Assembly: GCA_964450955.1 (NCBI GenBank)
Contig: CAYVFI010000004.1
Coordinates: forward strand, 124,001-188,000
Length of the DNA: 64,000 nucleotides
Direction: 5' to 3'
From: CAYNWT01 sp964450955
GTDB lineage: Bacteria > Planctomycetota > Planctomycetia > Planctomycetales > Planctomycetaceae
This document shows, in pieces, positions 33,014 through 43,600 of the stretch. Position 1 is the stretch's first letter; every line of letters starts with the position of its first letter. Made by a program: the position numbers and the translations under genes. The notes under the pieces are model-generated. The model was not told the DNA's origin. It did not search any database and saw nothing but the letters and a program-made list of their open reading frames with translations.

Positions 33014-34282
33014 ATGTGGGTGAGGAAGCGAATCGATATTGGCTGGCTGGACCTTGCGTTTGCCTTGCGTGGTTCGATTGCGGGAGGTGCGGCGGAGAGA
33101 GCTCGGGCGGGCGTTGAAAATCACTGGCCCGGTGATTGGTTTGCCTGCTTTTCGGTTCGAACCAGCTTGGATCTGTTTCTGCAGGCAGCCAACTTCGAAC
33201 GAGGTAGCGAGGTCCTTGTTTCCGCGATCACCATTCCCGACATGGTCGGCATCATTGAAGAACATGGACTGGTCGCCGTGCCTGTGGATCTGCAAACACA
33301 CGACATGTCGGTCAGCATTGACTCATTGAAGCTAGCCATCACCGATAAGACTCGACTGGTTCTGGTCGCTCACTTGTTTGGCACCAGACCGGACCTGACG
33401 CCCGTCGTTGAAACTGCACACGACGCCGGCTTGCTGGTTTTTGAAGACTGCGCGCAGGCGTTTGATGGCGATCGATATCAGGGAGACCCGCGTTCCGACA
33501 TCGTGGCGTTTAGTTTCGGCCCAATCAAAACCGCGACGGCTCTGGGCGGCGCGTTGGTGCGAATCAATGACAAGAACCTGAGAACGCGCATGCGGGCGAT
33601 TGAGGCGGAGTATCCAGTTCAACAGCGGTGGGTGTTTTTGAAACGCATCTTCAAGTACGGCGCGTTGAAACTGTTGGGAACACGAACGGCGTTTCGGTTT
33701 CTGGTACTGGGCTGCGGCTTGTTCGGAAGAAAAACAGATGACGTTTTGAGCCAGTCGGTTCGGAATTTTTCCGGTGGCAGTCTGTCAATACGACTCCGAC
33801 TCAGCCCCAGCGTCGGGTTGCTGCGACTGATAGAACGTCGGCTGAAACAGTTTGATATGGTCCGGCAGGATCGTCGATACCATTCCGGACAACGTTTGCT
33901 TCAGGAACTTGACCAGGTCATCTCGTGCCCTGGCGCTCACGCCGACCGACATTCTTATTGGGTCTTTGTGGCCGAATCTTCACGGCCTGCGATTCTGGTT
34001 TCCGCTTTGCGTACCGCGGGCTTTGATGCGACGACGGCCGGCCAACTTCGAGTCCTCATGCCGGGTTCTGGCCTGCGTGAGATTCCCACGGCAGCCGAAA
34101 CGCTGGTTCCGCGTATGATCTTTCTGCCTTACTACCCGGAAATGCCGGACGCAGAACTGGTTCGCATGGCAGATGTCATCAGACACTTCGCCGCATCAGA
34201 TTCAAATCGTTCGAATTCGATACACGCGCACGGACGTTCGGACACCATCGCAACAGGAGAAACAGCCAGTCATGCCAGATGA
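33014..34282 (+). CDS. DegT/DnrJ/EryC1-type PLP aminotransferase-like protein
   Basis: About 422 aa from ATG 33014, four nt after GGAGG. Features of the family: CFSVRTSLDLFLQAANFERGSEVLVSAIT in two parts, PVDLQTHDMSVSIDSL, the PLP-ring Asp in VFEDCAQAFDG, and the Schiff-base Lys region SFGPIKTATALGGALV. Members transfer amino groups to nucleotide sugars or are inactive homologues. The region after residue 200 is atypical (basic, hydrophobic, LKRIFKYGALKLLG). Overlaps the start of the oxidoreductase, so the pair could build or modify a sugar. Confidence 0.85.
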   Translation: MWVRKRIDIGWLDLAFALRGSIAGGAAERARAGVENHWPGDWFACFSVRTSLDLFLQAANFERGSEVLVSAITIPDMVGIIEEHGLVAVPVDLQTHDMSVSIDSLKLAITDKTRLVLVAHLFGTRPDLTPVVETAHDAGLLVFEDCAQAFDGDRYQGDPRSDIVAFSFGPIKTATALGGALVRINDKNLRTRMRAIEAEYPVQQRWVFLKRIFKYGALKLLGTRTAFRFLVLGCGLFGRKTDDVLSQSVRNFSGGSLSIRLRLSPSVGLLRLIERRLKQFDMVRQDRRYHSGQRLLQELDQVISCPGAHADRHSYWVFVAESSRPAILVSALRTAGFDATTAGQLRVLMPGSGLREIPTAAETLVPRMIFLPYYPEMPDAELVRMADVIRHFAASDSNRSNSIHAHGRSDTIATGETASHAR

Positions 34283-35267
34283 AATTCGGTTCGGTATTCT
34301 GGGGACGGCCCGCATTGCTGAGAAGGTTGTTGCAGCAATGCACGACGCAGACAGCGCCCGCGCCGTGGTAATTGGAAGCCGCGACCCGGCCCGCGCGGAA
34401 GCCTGGACCGGTAAGCATAATGTCGAACGCGCGGCGGGTTCGTACCAGGCCGTGCTGGACGATCCCGATGTCGATGCGGTTTACATTCCGCTGCCGCCAT
34501 CCATGCACGCCGAATGGACTGAACGCGCGGCTGCTGCGGGTAAGCATGTGTTGTGTGAAAAACCGCTCGCGGGCAACCTGGCCGAAGCCCAACGTATGGT
34601 CGATGCGTGCGCGAAGCACGGCGTTCAGTTCATGGACGGCGTCATGTGGCTACACCACCCGCGCGAGACTGACATGCGTTTGGTTTTGGAGAACGGCGAA
34701 CTGGGAGACCTGAGACATATGTCGTCCGCGTTTTCGTTTCGTTGGTCAACAATTCCAGACGACGACTTTCGCACGAAGCGCGACCTGGGTGGTGGTTCGC
34801 TTTTGGACCTGGGCTGGTACTGTGTCGGGGCGGCGTTGTGGGCGTTTGGGGAAATGCCGCATCGTGTGTTTGGTTCTGCAGAACTACGCAACGACACGGA
34901 CATGCACTTCAACGGGCTGATGTGGTTCTCTAACAATCGGACCGCTTCGCTGAATTGCGGGTTCGACACGGTAATGCGGCGTTGGTTTGAGATCGCCGGC
35001 ACCGAGAAGTCGTTGGTGTGTGACGACTTCACGCGGCCGTGGAAAGTGGAGAAGCCGCGGTACTGGATTCACCAATCTGACGGAAGCGCGGACGAACGAA
35101 CTTCAGACACCCCGATTCAGGAAACCGCGATGGTTCAGGCGTTTTGTGAGTCTGTGCTTAGCGGCAGGCTGCGTTCTGACTGGCCAAAGCGAGCCCTGCA
35201 AACTCAGCAAATCTGTGCAGCATTGGACGAATCGGCGAGGTGTGGACAACCAGTCGATCTGTCGTAA
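34272..35267 (+). CDS. Gfo/Idh/MocA family oxidoreductase
   Basis: 331 aa from ATG 34272 (after GGAG), overlapping the upstream stop by 11 nt. Rossmann N-terminus IRFGILGTARIAEKVVAAM, then DDPDVDAVYIPLPPSMHAEW and GKHVLCEKPLAGNLAEAQ with the family Glu-Lys-Pro. The C-terminal substrate domain has GGGSLLDLGWYCVGAALWAFG with the conserved Asp and an aromatic where many members have His. NAD(P)-dependent sugar or inositol oxidoreductase; the exact substrate is unknown. Confidence 0.93.
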   Translation: MPDEIRFGILGTARIAEKVVAAMHDADSARAVVIGSRDPARAEAWTGKHNVERAAGSYQAVLDDPDVDAVYIPLPPSMHAEWTERAAAAGKHVLCEKPLAGNLAEAQRMVDACAKHGVQFMDGVMWLHHPRETDMRLVLENGELGDLRHMSSAFSFRWSTIPDDDFRTKRDLGGGSLLDLGWYCVGAALWAFGEMPHRVFGSAELRNDTDMHFNGLMWFSNNRTASLNCGFDTVMRRWFEIAGTEKSLVCDDFTRPWKVEKPRYWIHQSDGSADERTSDTPIQETAMVQAFCESVLSGRLRSDWPKRALQTQQICAALDESARCGQPVDLS

Positions 35268-35407
35268 ACAGAACCAGTCAAACAACTTCAGACTCATATT
35301 GCGGCCATTTTGAAGTCAGGCATAAACTGCCGATCCCTTCAACGTGGTTTCACACGGTTCGAACCATCGGTTCAAGCGTCCCTTCTCGCCGCGGTCAGCG
35401 GATACCA

Positions 35408-37087
35408 ATGTTCCAACGCCCCTCGCAGTCCATCGCATTGCTTTGCGCCGTCAGCGTTCTGTCGCTGGTTGGCTGTCGGTCTGGTTTCCGATCGCTTGGA
35501 AACGATGCGATCACGTCCAGGGATCCGTTTCTGGACGAGGAAAGCATCGAACTGGTTTCCGATGAACAGCGTGCGCGGCTGACAGAGGCACCTTCGGCCG
35601 GCGGTTTTGCAGATGGGTTAGACCAGCTTGATAAGTCGGCACGCAAAGCGGCGTCGGACTTCGGAGATGAATTGGTCTCAGAATTTGATGAAGGGTTCGG
35701 GGCCGCGAAGTCGCAATTGGAACACGCGCAAGATCAGGCGGTCTCAGCGGTCGATGCCGCTTTGTTTGAAGACTTTCCGAACACGAAAGAGCCAACCGGG
35801 CAGACTCCGGATGAAATTATCCAGGCAGGATTTCAGGCCAGGGTTCCACCCGATCCTGGTCCGCAATCAACTGCGCCATCGGCCGATTCACGGACTGTGA
35901 ACGCTGGGCTGGGTTCAGCATCGCCCTGGGGATCGCTGCCGGCCGACGGACCGAGTCGTGGTGTTAAGTTGTCATTTGAAGATGGCGACGCTGGCGAGCG
36001 TGAGGACATAGGTTCAAACGATTTTCCAATCGACCTGGACAACTTCGTTGGGGACTCCATCACGCCCACGCCGCCTGCGCCACCAGCGACGGGTGGCGGC
36101 ACACAAATCAATTCTGGTCGGGCACAGGACGATAGTTGGGGCAGCCGGTTCCGGCGCGGTCGTTTGAACATCTTCGGTGGCGAAGAACGAATCGAAGAAC
36201 CTCCAGCGTCTGCCGCGCCTGCCCCGGTTCCTGAACCCAGCGAGAAGCGGGACCGCAGTTCGATTAGAGATCGCTTCTCGCGACTGGGAGCTCGCTTTGG
36301 ACTTAACGACGACGATGAACCAAAAGACGCTCCATCAGTGGTCAGCACACCCACATCTCAACAGCCGCGAGATTGTATCGACGACCTGATTTCCAATACG
36401 CAGGCGCGGTTGGCTGACGTCAACTACACCGCTCTGAACCAGGTTCAAAAAGACAACTACCTGCGGGATCACGTCAACCTGCGACTCTTTTACCTGGCCA
36501 ACAACCAAAACGAGCGTGCGTTGGATGCGATTCCCAGTATTCCCCCGGCCGAACAGGAATTCTGGCAGCAGATGTTTTGGTCGCTTTCGCAGTACCGCAA
36601 CTCTGATGCAATCCCGGACAAGACCGAACGGATTACTCAAACCGTCAGTCAACTTCGGACTGCCCTGCAACGCCTGCAGGAAACCGCGCGACTGCAGTTG
36701 CGGAACGTCAGCTTCTGCCGCCGCATTAACGGCTACGGCAGCTACGATCGGTTCGACAAAGATGTCTTTAAGCCGGGCGATCCGGTTCTCGTGTATGCCG
36801 AAATTGAGAACTTTCGCAGCGAACCAACGACAGCCGGTCAATACAGAACCTTGCTGCGTTCGACGTTACAAATTCTGCCCGAAAATGGCGCTGGCAAGCC
36901 GCTGGACAGCGTGACTCTGCGGCCCGTCGAAGACGTCTGCCGGAACGCTCGCCGCGACTATTTTAACAGTTACGAGTTCACAATCCCGAACGACATTGGT
37001 TCGGGTCGCTACGTGCTTGAAATTACTGTCGACGACCAGTTGTCGGGAAAAAGCACCAAGCAATCGGTTCTGTTTTCGGTGCCTTAG
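35408..37087 (+). CDS. large lipoprotein, unknown function
   Basis: About 559 aa from ATG 35408; the frame extends to 35240 but the lipoprotein signal MFQRPSQSIALLCAVSVLSL then VGC (lipobox LVGC) starts here. N-terminal helical segment (DQLDKSARKAASDFGDELVS), a long Pro/Asp-rich disordered region (about 130-300), then a folded C-terminal half (RDCIDDLISNTQARLADVNY, LFYLANNQNERALDAIPSIPPAEQEFWQ in parts, a RLQLRNVSFCRRINGYGSY-like strand, and an Ig-like end with FTIPNDIGSGRYVLEITVDD). Probably an envelope protein. Family not recognised. Confidence 0.8.
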   Translation: MFQRPSQSIALLCAVSVLSLVGCRSGFRSLGNDAITSRDPFLDEESIELVSDEQRARLTEAPSAGGFADGLDQLDKSARKAASDFGDELVSEFDEGFGAAKSQLEHAQDQAVSAVDAALFEDFPNTKEPTGQTPDEIIQAGFQARVPPDPGPQSTAPSADSRTVNAGLGSASPWGSLPADGPSRGVKLSFEDGDAGEREDIGSNDFPIDLDNFVGDSITPTPPAPPATGGGTQINSGRAQDDSWGSRFRRGRLNIFGGEERIEEPPASAAPAPVPEPSEKRDRSSIRDRFSRLGARFGLNDDDEPKDAPSVVSTPTSQQPRDCIDDLISNTQARLADVNYTALNQVQKDNYLRDHVNLRLFYLANNQNERALDAIPSIPPAEQEFWQQMFWSLSQYRNSDAIPDKTERITQTVSQLRTALQRLQETARLQLRNVSFCRRINGYGSYDRFDKDVFKPGDPVLVYAEIENFRSEPTTAGQYRTLLRSTLQILPENGAGKPLDSVTLRPVEDVCRNARRDYFNSYEFTIPNDIGSGRYVLEITVDDQLSGKSTKQSVLFSVP

Positions 37088-37090
37088 CAC

Positions 37091-37110
37091 GCGGGCTTCG
37101 CAAAGCCCGC
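37091..37110. terminator. bidirectional hairpin between convergent genes
   Basis: gcgggctt-cgca-aagcccgc, a perfect 8-bp stem with a 4-nt loop, 4 nt after one stop and 25 nt from the convergent stop. No T-run on either side, so termination efficiency is uncertain. Confidence 0.6.
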
Positions 37111-37134
37111 AGTTCGGACGCTGTTTATGCTTTG

Positions 37135-37407
37135 CTATTCGTCGGAATAGCCAGCCCGCATCACTCCCGCGTCATCGCTGCTGGCCTGCATGAAGGCAGG
37201 ATCGATTGGGATTGGTGGCAGTGACCTGACCTTCTTCGGCTTTGGCGGCTTGTTCGATTTCGACTTCGCCATAATGGCCATCGCTTCCTGCTCTGAAAGA
37301 GGCCCATCGTCGGCGGCAACCTGCCGGCCCGAACAGCCTGCCAACAAACCGGCTGCCATGATTAAAGCCAAACATGTTCCGATCGAGTGCATCCATTTCT
37401 TAAGCAT
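37135..37407 (-). CDS. small lipoprotein, unknown
   Basis: 90 aa from ATG 37407, 6 nt after GGAG; signal MLKKWMHSIGTCLALIMAAG then LLAGC lipobox. The mature part is short, with an SEQEAMAIMAKSK helix and a Lys/Pro-rich linker (KPPKPKKVRSLPPIPIDP). Starts 11 nt after the TolC-like stop, so it is probably the second gene of that unit and might accompany the efflux pump at the outer membrane. Confidence 0.75.
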   Translation of the reverse strand: MLKKWMHSIGTCLALIMAAGLLAGCSGRQVAADDGPLSEQEAMAIMAKSKSNKPPKPKKVRSLPPIPIDPAFMQASSDDAGVMRAGYSDE

Positions 37408-37418
37408 GTTGTCTCCAG

Positions 37419-38897
37419 TTACTCCGGGATAACCAATCCCTGAATTCGCGCCACTGAGAGCCAGAGCTGGCGTCTGGCTTCGACAAGTGCCAGCGCGGTG
37501 TCGAAGTATGAGCGTTGGGCGGTGAGCAGCGTTTGGTAGGTCGCTTCGCCAAGCTTGTATGATTCCTGAGTGATCTTCAGGTTGTCTTTTGCCAGCGGCA
37601 GTACGCGTGATTCGTAGGATTCGACTTTTTGTTGAGCCACATCGTATTGCTGGAACGCTTTCTGGATCCGGCCACGCAGGTTCAACAGGAGTTCCTCCAA
37701 CGCGAACCGAGCGCGACGTGAGTCGGCTTCGGCAGCCTGAATATTGCCGGTGTTGGCGTCGTTTTTCGGTATCTGCCAACTAACCTGGAAGTTGCCGATT
37801 GTGTGGTTTGTGGCATCGTCGTACATCAACCCAAGCTGCGTGTTAACGTCTGGAATCGGTTCGGCCACTTCGCGTTCGACCTTCCACTTAGTACGCTCAA
37901 TTTCCGCGCGGGCGGATTCTAATTCCGGACTCTCAGCATCCAGCCACAATCGAACTTGTTCGGCAGAAAGTTGCGGCACCGTGGCCAGGATGTCGCCCTG
38001 AATCACGCTGCAATCCATGTCAGGCGTTGAGACGGCAATCGCCAGCAACCGTTCGACGCGAGCCTGCGCCGCGATCGCATTGTCTAATCTTAATTCAGAC
38101 CGTTGGAGTTCGATTTTTGCCTGCAGCACGTCGTTGCGTGTAATTTCACCCGCTTCAAATAGCTCTTCGACGGCGCGGAGGTTCCGCCCGGCAATCTGGA
38201 ATACCAGCCTGCTGATTTCCCGAACACGTCGCGTGGCCAGCAGGTTGTAGTATCGCTGGCGAACCAGACTGGCAATGCGGTAGCGTTCGACCTGGAATTG
38301 CCAGTCCCGTCGTTTGGCTTCCCAGCCTGCAACTTCGCCGGCGAGTTCCAACTTATTGCCACGGATCCATGTCTGCGACCAGAATACGCCGTGCTGCCCT
38401 AACGCTCCATCGTTCCCGATTTCCTGACCCTGATAGCCGATGGTTGGATTGGGACGGCGGGTTGCCTGAAACTGCAGGCCCTGTGCCTGCTCCACGGTGG
38501 CGATCAGTTTCCGCAAAGCCGGACTGTTTGCGTGAGCGATCTCAATCAACGCGGGAAGATCGGTGACAACGTCCGCCGGCTTAACGTTCGCGGGTTCCGA
38601 TTCCAGCGGGAACAGATCAGATTGGACGGTGGTATCGTCAGACTGTTGGGCTTCATCCTGTGCCGGTTCACTAACATCATCCCGCGCCGCTTCACGGACC
38701 TGCCATGCGGCGGTCTCCCCGGGCGGCACTGGTGCGCGATCTTTGAATCGTGGAGCGGGAACATCTTTGACGGATTGCCACGTGATCGGAGAAATTCGCA
38801 GCGGCTGGTTCTCTTGTGCAGAACAACAACACCACGGAGCGATGGTCAGCATCGCGACGAGTAAACCGGCGGCTGTGATGTAGAGGCAACGAATCAT
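37419..38897 (-). CDS. TolC-family outer membrane efflux protein
   Basis: About 492 aa from ATG 38897 with signal MIRCLYITAAGLLVAMLTIA ending near CCCSA. Two OEP repeats: LIEIAHANSPALRKLIATVEQAQG with RRPNPTIGYQGQE, and LWLDAESPELESARAEIERTKWKV with VNTQLGLMYDD. Long helices end with KITQESYKLGEATYQTLLTAQRSYFDTALALVEARRQL (shown by parts). It would form the outer-membrane channel for the RND pump encoded divergently at 39108-43841. The first ~100 residues of the mature chain are an unusual acidic/Gln-rich linker. Confidence 0.9.
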   Translation of the reverse strand: MIRCLYITAAGLLVAMLTIAPWCCCSAQENQPLRISPITWQSVKDVPAPRFKDRAPVPPGETAAWQVREAARDDVSEPAQDEAQQSDDTTVQSDLFPLESEPANVKPADVVTDLPALIEIAHANSPALRKLIATVEQAQGLQFQATRRPNPTIGYQGQEIGNDGALGQHGVFWSQTWIRGNKLELAGEVAGWEAKRRDWQFQVERYRIASLVRQRYYNLLATRRVREISRLVFQIAGRNLRAVEELFEAGEITRNDVLQAKIELQRSELRLDNAIAAQARVERLLAIAVSTPDMDCSVIQGDILATVPQLSAEQVRLWLDAESPELESARAEIERTKWKVEREVAEPIPDVNTQLGLMYDDATNHTIGNFQVSWQIPKNDANTGNIQAAEADSRRARFALEELLLNLRGRIQKAFQQYDVAQQKVESYESRVLPLAKDNLKITQESYKLGEATYQTLLTAQRSYFDTALALVEARRQLWLSVARIQGLVIPE

Positions 38898-39107
38898 CTG
38901 AAGTGTAGAGCTTTCCCGTTCGCTGATCCGGACGGAACAGTCGATATGCTGCGTATCGGCCGCTTTCGGATCGGCCTGCGTAACCGTGGAGACCGGAACA
39001 ACCCAAATCCGCATTTCATTTGGTCGAACCGCTATAATCCGAACAGCTTCACACAGCTGGTCGCCTGACCGCTTTCGATATCGAACACAAACCGGAGAAA
39101 TTTGCCG

Positions 39108-40541
39108 ATGCCACGCGTGATTCAATCGCTTAAGGCGGGATGGATCTGGCTGTTGCTGGGCGCGATGGCGGGGGCCTTTATTCCCGCCAACGGCATCCGC
39201 GGTGTGCTAATGGACTTGCCTGGATTGGCGTCCAAAGAGGCACAACCACAACCCGCCACTGACGAAGCCGCCCACGCAGATCATCACAACCACATTCCCT
39301 TGTCCGATATCGCTCAACGGAACCTTGGTCTAAGAACCGGCAAAGTGAAAATCGCGCCGTACACGCGAACGATTCAGATTCCCGGAACCGTTCGCGAACG
39401 CCCCGCGCTAAGCGACCTTGCGATTTCGAGCCGCGTTCAGGGAGTCATAACGCATATCTATGCAACGCCGGGCCAGGCTGTGAGCATCGGCAAGCCACTG
39501 TTTCGCATCCGTTTGACGGGCGATGGGTTAGCCACCGCCCAGGCCGAACTGCTGGATTCGCTTCAACGAATTGAATTGGCCGATCGTGAGATCAATCGAC
39601 TACAAAGTGCTTCGCGGTCTGGCGGCGTCGCGGCCAGCAAGATGGTGCGACTTAAGGCCGACCGCGACATGTACTTGCTGCAGAAAAGGAATCGCGAACA
39701 AAGCCTGATGATTCGCGGGCTGACCGCTGAACAGGTCGCAGAAATTTCAACATCAAAGCAGTTTGTCCAATTTGTTGAAGTTGGTATGCCGTCAGCTGTG
39801 AAAGATGCGGCTCCGGGAACAAACAACGAATCGTTTGCAGATGGTTTGAACTTCACCATGGAAGACCTGCATGTTCATCTTGGCAAGGCCGTCAGTGCTG
39901 GTGACGAACTGTGCGATGTGGCCTACCACACGAACCTTTACTTCGAAGGTCAGGCGTTTGAGAAAGACGTCGAAACCATTCTCGCCATCGCGCAGGATGG
40001 CCGACCAATTGGCATTGAGTTCGCCGAGGGTGAAAGCCATACACACATGGATGGCTTGAAGGTGCTTTATGTTGACAACCATGTGGATCCGGAAACGCAG
40101 ACGTTTCGGTTTTACATGTCGATTGAAAACGAGGTTCTGGGCGACATCCGCGATGGTGATGCTGTGTTCCGATCGTGGCGGTATAAGCCGGGGCAGCGCG
40201 GACATGTTTTGCTTCCTGTGGAGCAGATGGAGGGGCACTTTCCATTGCCTCGCGAAGCGGTGCTGATTGAAGGCCCTGAAGCATTTGTGTTTCGTGAACT
40301 TGACGATGACGCCCACAGTCATGGTCCCGGCGACGCACATGACCACGATGTCCACATGAGAGAGTTCGAACCGGTTCTGGTGCAAGTTATCTTCCAAAAC
40401 GAAGACGTTGTGGTTGTTGCTTCCGGCGGCAATCTGAAGTCCGGACAGAAGATCGCAATGAACCGCGCGTATGACCTGCAACTGGCGATGAAGTCCGGTG
40501 ATGGTTCTTCCGGGCACGCCAACCACGGACACGCCCACTAG
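39108..40541 (+). CDS. RND efflux periplasmic adaptor (CusB/CzcB-like), His-rich
   Basis: 477 aa from ATG 39108 (TTG 39102 is possible; GGAG precedes both). N-terminal membrane anchor (AGWIWLLLGAMAGAFIPANG), then ADHHNHIPLSDIAQRNLGL. Adaptor core: TVRERPALSDLAISSRVQGVI, the lipoyl-like half GQAVSIGKPLFRIRL, a helical hairpin (LQRIELADREINRLQS) and the barrel part. Histidine clusters (HADHHNH; DDAHSHGPGDAHDHDVH; HANHGHAH at the C-terminus) point to metal binding. Partner of the downstream pump, gap 66 nt. Confidence 0.92.
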   Translation: MPRVIQSLKAGWIWLLLGAMAGAFIPANGIRGVLMDLPGLASKEAQPQPATDEAAHADHHNHIPLSDIAQRNLGLRTGKVKIAPYTRTIQIPGTVRERPALSDLAISSRVQGVITHIYATPGQAVSIGKPLFRIRLTGDGLATAQAELLDSLQRIELADREINRLQSASRSGGVAASKMVRLKADRDMYLLQKRNREQSLMIRGLTAEQVAEISTSKQFVQFVEVGMPSAVKDAAPGTNNESFADGLNFTMEDLHVHLGKAVSAGDELCDVAYHTNLYFEGQAFEKDVETILAIAQDGRPIGIEFAEGESHTHMDGLKVLYVDNHVDPETQTFRFYMSIENEVLGDIRDGDAVFRSWRYKPGQRGHVLLPVEQMEGHFPLPREAVLIEGPEAFVFRELDDDAHSHGPGDAHDHDVHMREFEPVLVQVIFQNEDVVVVASGGNLKSGQKIAMNRAYDLQLAMKSGDGSSGHANHGHAH

Positions 40542-40607
40542 CTGACACAGACCAGGCACCCCAGTGATTCACATCGGATCGACTCCAGCCCATCGGCACG
40601 CCCGTTA

Positions 40608-43600
40608 ATGCTTAACGCTCTTATTCGCTTTGCTCTTCAGAACCGACTGATCATCGTTGGCCTTGCGCTGGGCGTCATCGTGTGCGGGAGCATTGTTGCG
40701 CGGGACCTTTCCATTGATGTTCTTCCCGATCTTACTCGGCCCCGGGTTGTGATTATTGCCGAGTGCCCCGGTATGGCTCCGGAAGAAGTCGAGACGCTGG
40801 TGACATTGCCGATTGAATCGGCCGTGAATGGAGCCAACGGAGTTGAAGCGGTTCGCAGCAATTCCGACATTGGCCTGGCCGTCATTTATGTGGAGTTTGG
40901 TTGGGACGCGGACATCTATGTCGCTCGACAAATCGTGCAGGAGCGGTTGGCCACCGTCGCCACAGAAATGCCTGAAGGAATCAAGCCGCAAATTGGTCCT
41001 ATCTCATCGCTGCTGGGCCAGATCATGATCATCGGCATGTGGAGCGAAGACGGTTCCACCAGCGATCTTGAATTAAGAACCGAAGCGGACTGGTCGGTTC
41101 GAAAGCGGTTGCTGGCCATCCCCGGCGTGTCGCAGGTGATCACGATGGGTGGGCAGCGAAAGCAGTATCAGGTCCTCGTGAATCCGCACGAGATGCACCG
41201 CTACGACGTGACTCTTCAGGACATTGAACAGGCACTTGCCAGCGGCAACCTAAACGTGACCGGCGGCTACCTGAACGACGAATCGCAGGAATTGCTGGTG
41301 CGCGGACTTGGCCGTGTTACGAACGCTGCTGACATCGAGACGATGGTTGTGAAGCCCGGGAACCCCAGAGCGGTACTGGTAAACGATGTGGCTCGCGTTG
41401 TCGAACGCGGCCAGGTGAAACGCGGCGATTCGTCAGTGAATGGCCATACTGCCGTCGTCCTGACGATTCAGAAACAGCCGACGGCCGACACGCGTGAACT
41501 GACAGATCAAATCGTCGCGGCGTTGGACGACATGCGGCCTTCGTTTTCAAAAGACGTGCAACTGGAAGCCACTTACGTTCAGCGTGAGTTCATCGATCAC
41601 AGCGTCTACAACGTGATCGAGGCTGTTCAGGTGGGAGCGATCCTGGTTGTGGTCATCCTGTTTTTGTTTTTGCTGAACTTCCGCACGACATTCATCACGC
41701 TCACAGCAATCCCACTTTCGATTCTGACCACAGCCCTGGTCTTTCGAGCGTTCGGACTGTCCATCAACGTGATGACTTTGGGTGGCCTGGCCGTTGCATT
41801 GGGTGAACTGGTTGACGACGCAATCGTGGACGTCGAAAACATCTTCCGACGACTCCGGGAGAACGCCCAACTTGCAAAACCACGCGCTGCCCTAAAGGTA
41901 ATTTACGAAGCGAGTCGCGAGGTTCGTGGAGCGATTGTGATGAGCACAATCATGGTCATTCTGGTGTTCGCTCCGCTGTTTGGTTTGTCGGGAATGCAGG
42001 GAAGGATGTTCCAGCCGCTGGGTGTGGCGTACATCGTTTCAATTCTGGCTTCGACATTGGTGTCGCTGACTGTGACGCCCGTCTTGTCGTACTTCCTGCT
42101 GTCAAAGATGGACGCCGCCCCAGTCGCCCGGAAAGGCATTGTCGCGCGGGTGGCGGGTCTTGTGTTCGCACCCCTGTTCTATTTGTCGAATAAGTCTGGC
42201 AATGGAAAACGAACCGGTGATGGGATTGTTCTGCGAATGACGCGAGCTTTCTTCTCACCGCTGATTCGTTTCAGCATGAGCGGACAAGGCTTCGCGCTGG
42301 TTGCAATCTGCAGCACGCTTGCACTGGCTGCCAGCATCTTCATTTCGATGAACCTTGGCGTTGATCTGATTCCAAAGTTCGATGAAGGCGCCCTGCAGGT
42401 CAATCTGTTTCTACCGCCGGGAACGTCGTTGGACAAATCGCGGCAGTTTAGCCAAATGGCCGACAAGCGATTGGCGAAACTGGTTGCCACCACAGACAAC
42501 CCGAACGGTCCCCTTCAATCGTACACCGCGCGGACGGGGCGTGCGGAATTAGACGAACACGTCATGGGCGTGAACACCACCGAATACATTTTGTCACTCA
42601 ATCCCGATTCCGGCATGAGCCGCGCGGGGCTGATTGCGTTGGTGACTGATGAAATGAACCAGTTGCCGGGCATTGAATCTGAAGTCGAACAACCGATCGC
42701 CCACCTACTAAGCCACATGCTGTCTGGTGTAACGGCGCAGATAGCGATCAAGCTTTACGGTGACGACCTGGACGTGCTTAGACGGAAGGCTCGAGAAATC
42801 GAACGGGCCATCGAAGACATGGACGGCATCGCCGATCCGGTTGTGGACCAACAACAGATCATCCCGCAACTTCGCATCGAGATGCGGCGCGACAAGCTGG
42901 CGTTCTATGGGATCTCATCTGAGTACGTAAATCGGTTCGTCGAAACCGCGATGAACGGGCGAAACGTGACCCGGGTTCTGCAGGATCAGCGCGTGTTTGA
43001 TGTCGTCGTCCGGCTGGACGATCCGTTCCGAGAAGACGTGGTCAACCTAAACCGCACTCCTATCGAACTACCCGATGGGGGTCGCGTTCCCTTGTCGGCC
43101 GTTGCCAGAATCTACAAAGGCGGAGGCCCCAACAAGATTAGCCGCGAAAACGCACGGCGGTACATTGTGGTTCGAGTCAACACGGAAGAACGCGACCTGG
43201 GCAGCGCGGTGGAAGAGATTCGCCGGCGCGTCACGGCTGAAGTTAAACTTCCGCCCGGGTATTTCGTTGAATATCAGGGGCAGTTTGAAGCTCAACAGCA
43301 GGCAACTCGTCGCATCCTGATTCTCAGCGCCATCGCGTTGGCCGGCGTATTTGTGGTGCTGTATTCCGTGTTCCCATCGACCAACATTGTGCTGCAGATT
43401 CTGGTTTCGATTCCTATCGCTTTCATTGGCGGGGTCGTGGCTGTGATGGTCACGGGGCAATCAGTCTCTGTGCCGACAATGGTCGGATTCATATCGCTTG
43501 GCGGCATTGCAGCCCGCAACGGGCTGCTGCTGACATCGACATACGCGGGGCTACACGACGAACTTGGCTTCAAAAAGGAAATGATTCTGCACGGCAGCCT

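Noticed and set aside
39102..39107. TTG start for the RND adaptor
   Set aside because: ATG 39108 lies two codons later with an acceptable SD spacing; the difference is trivial.
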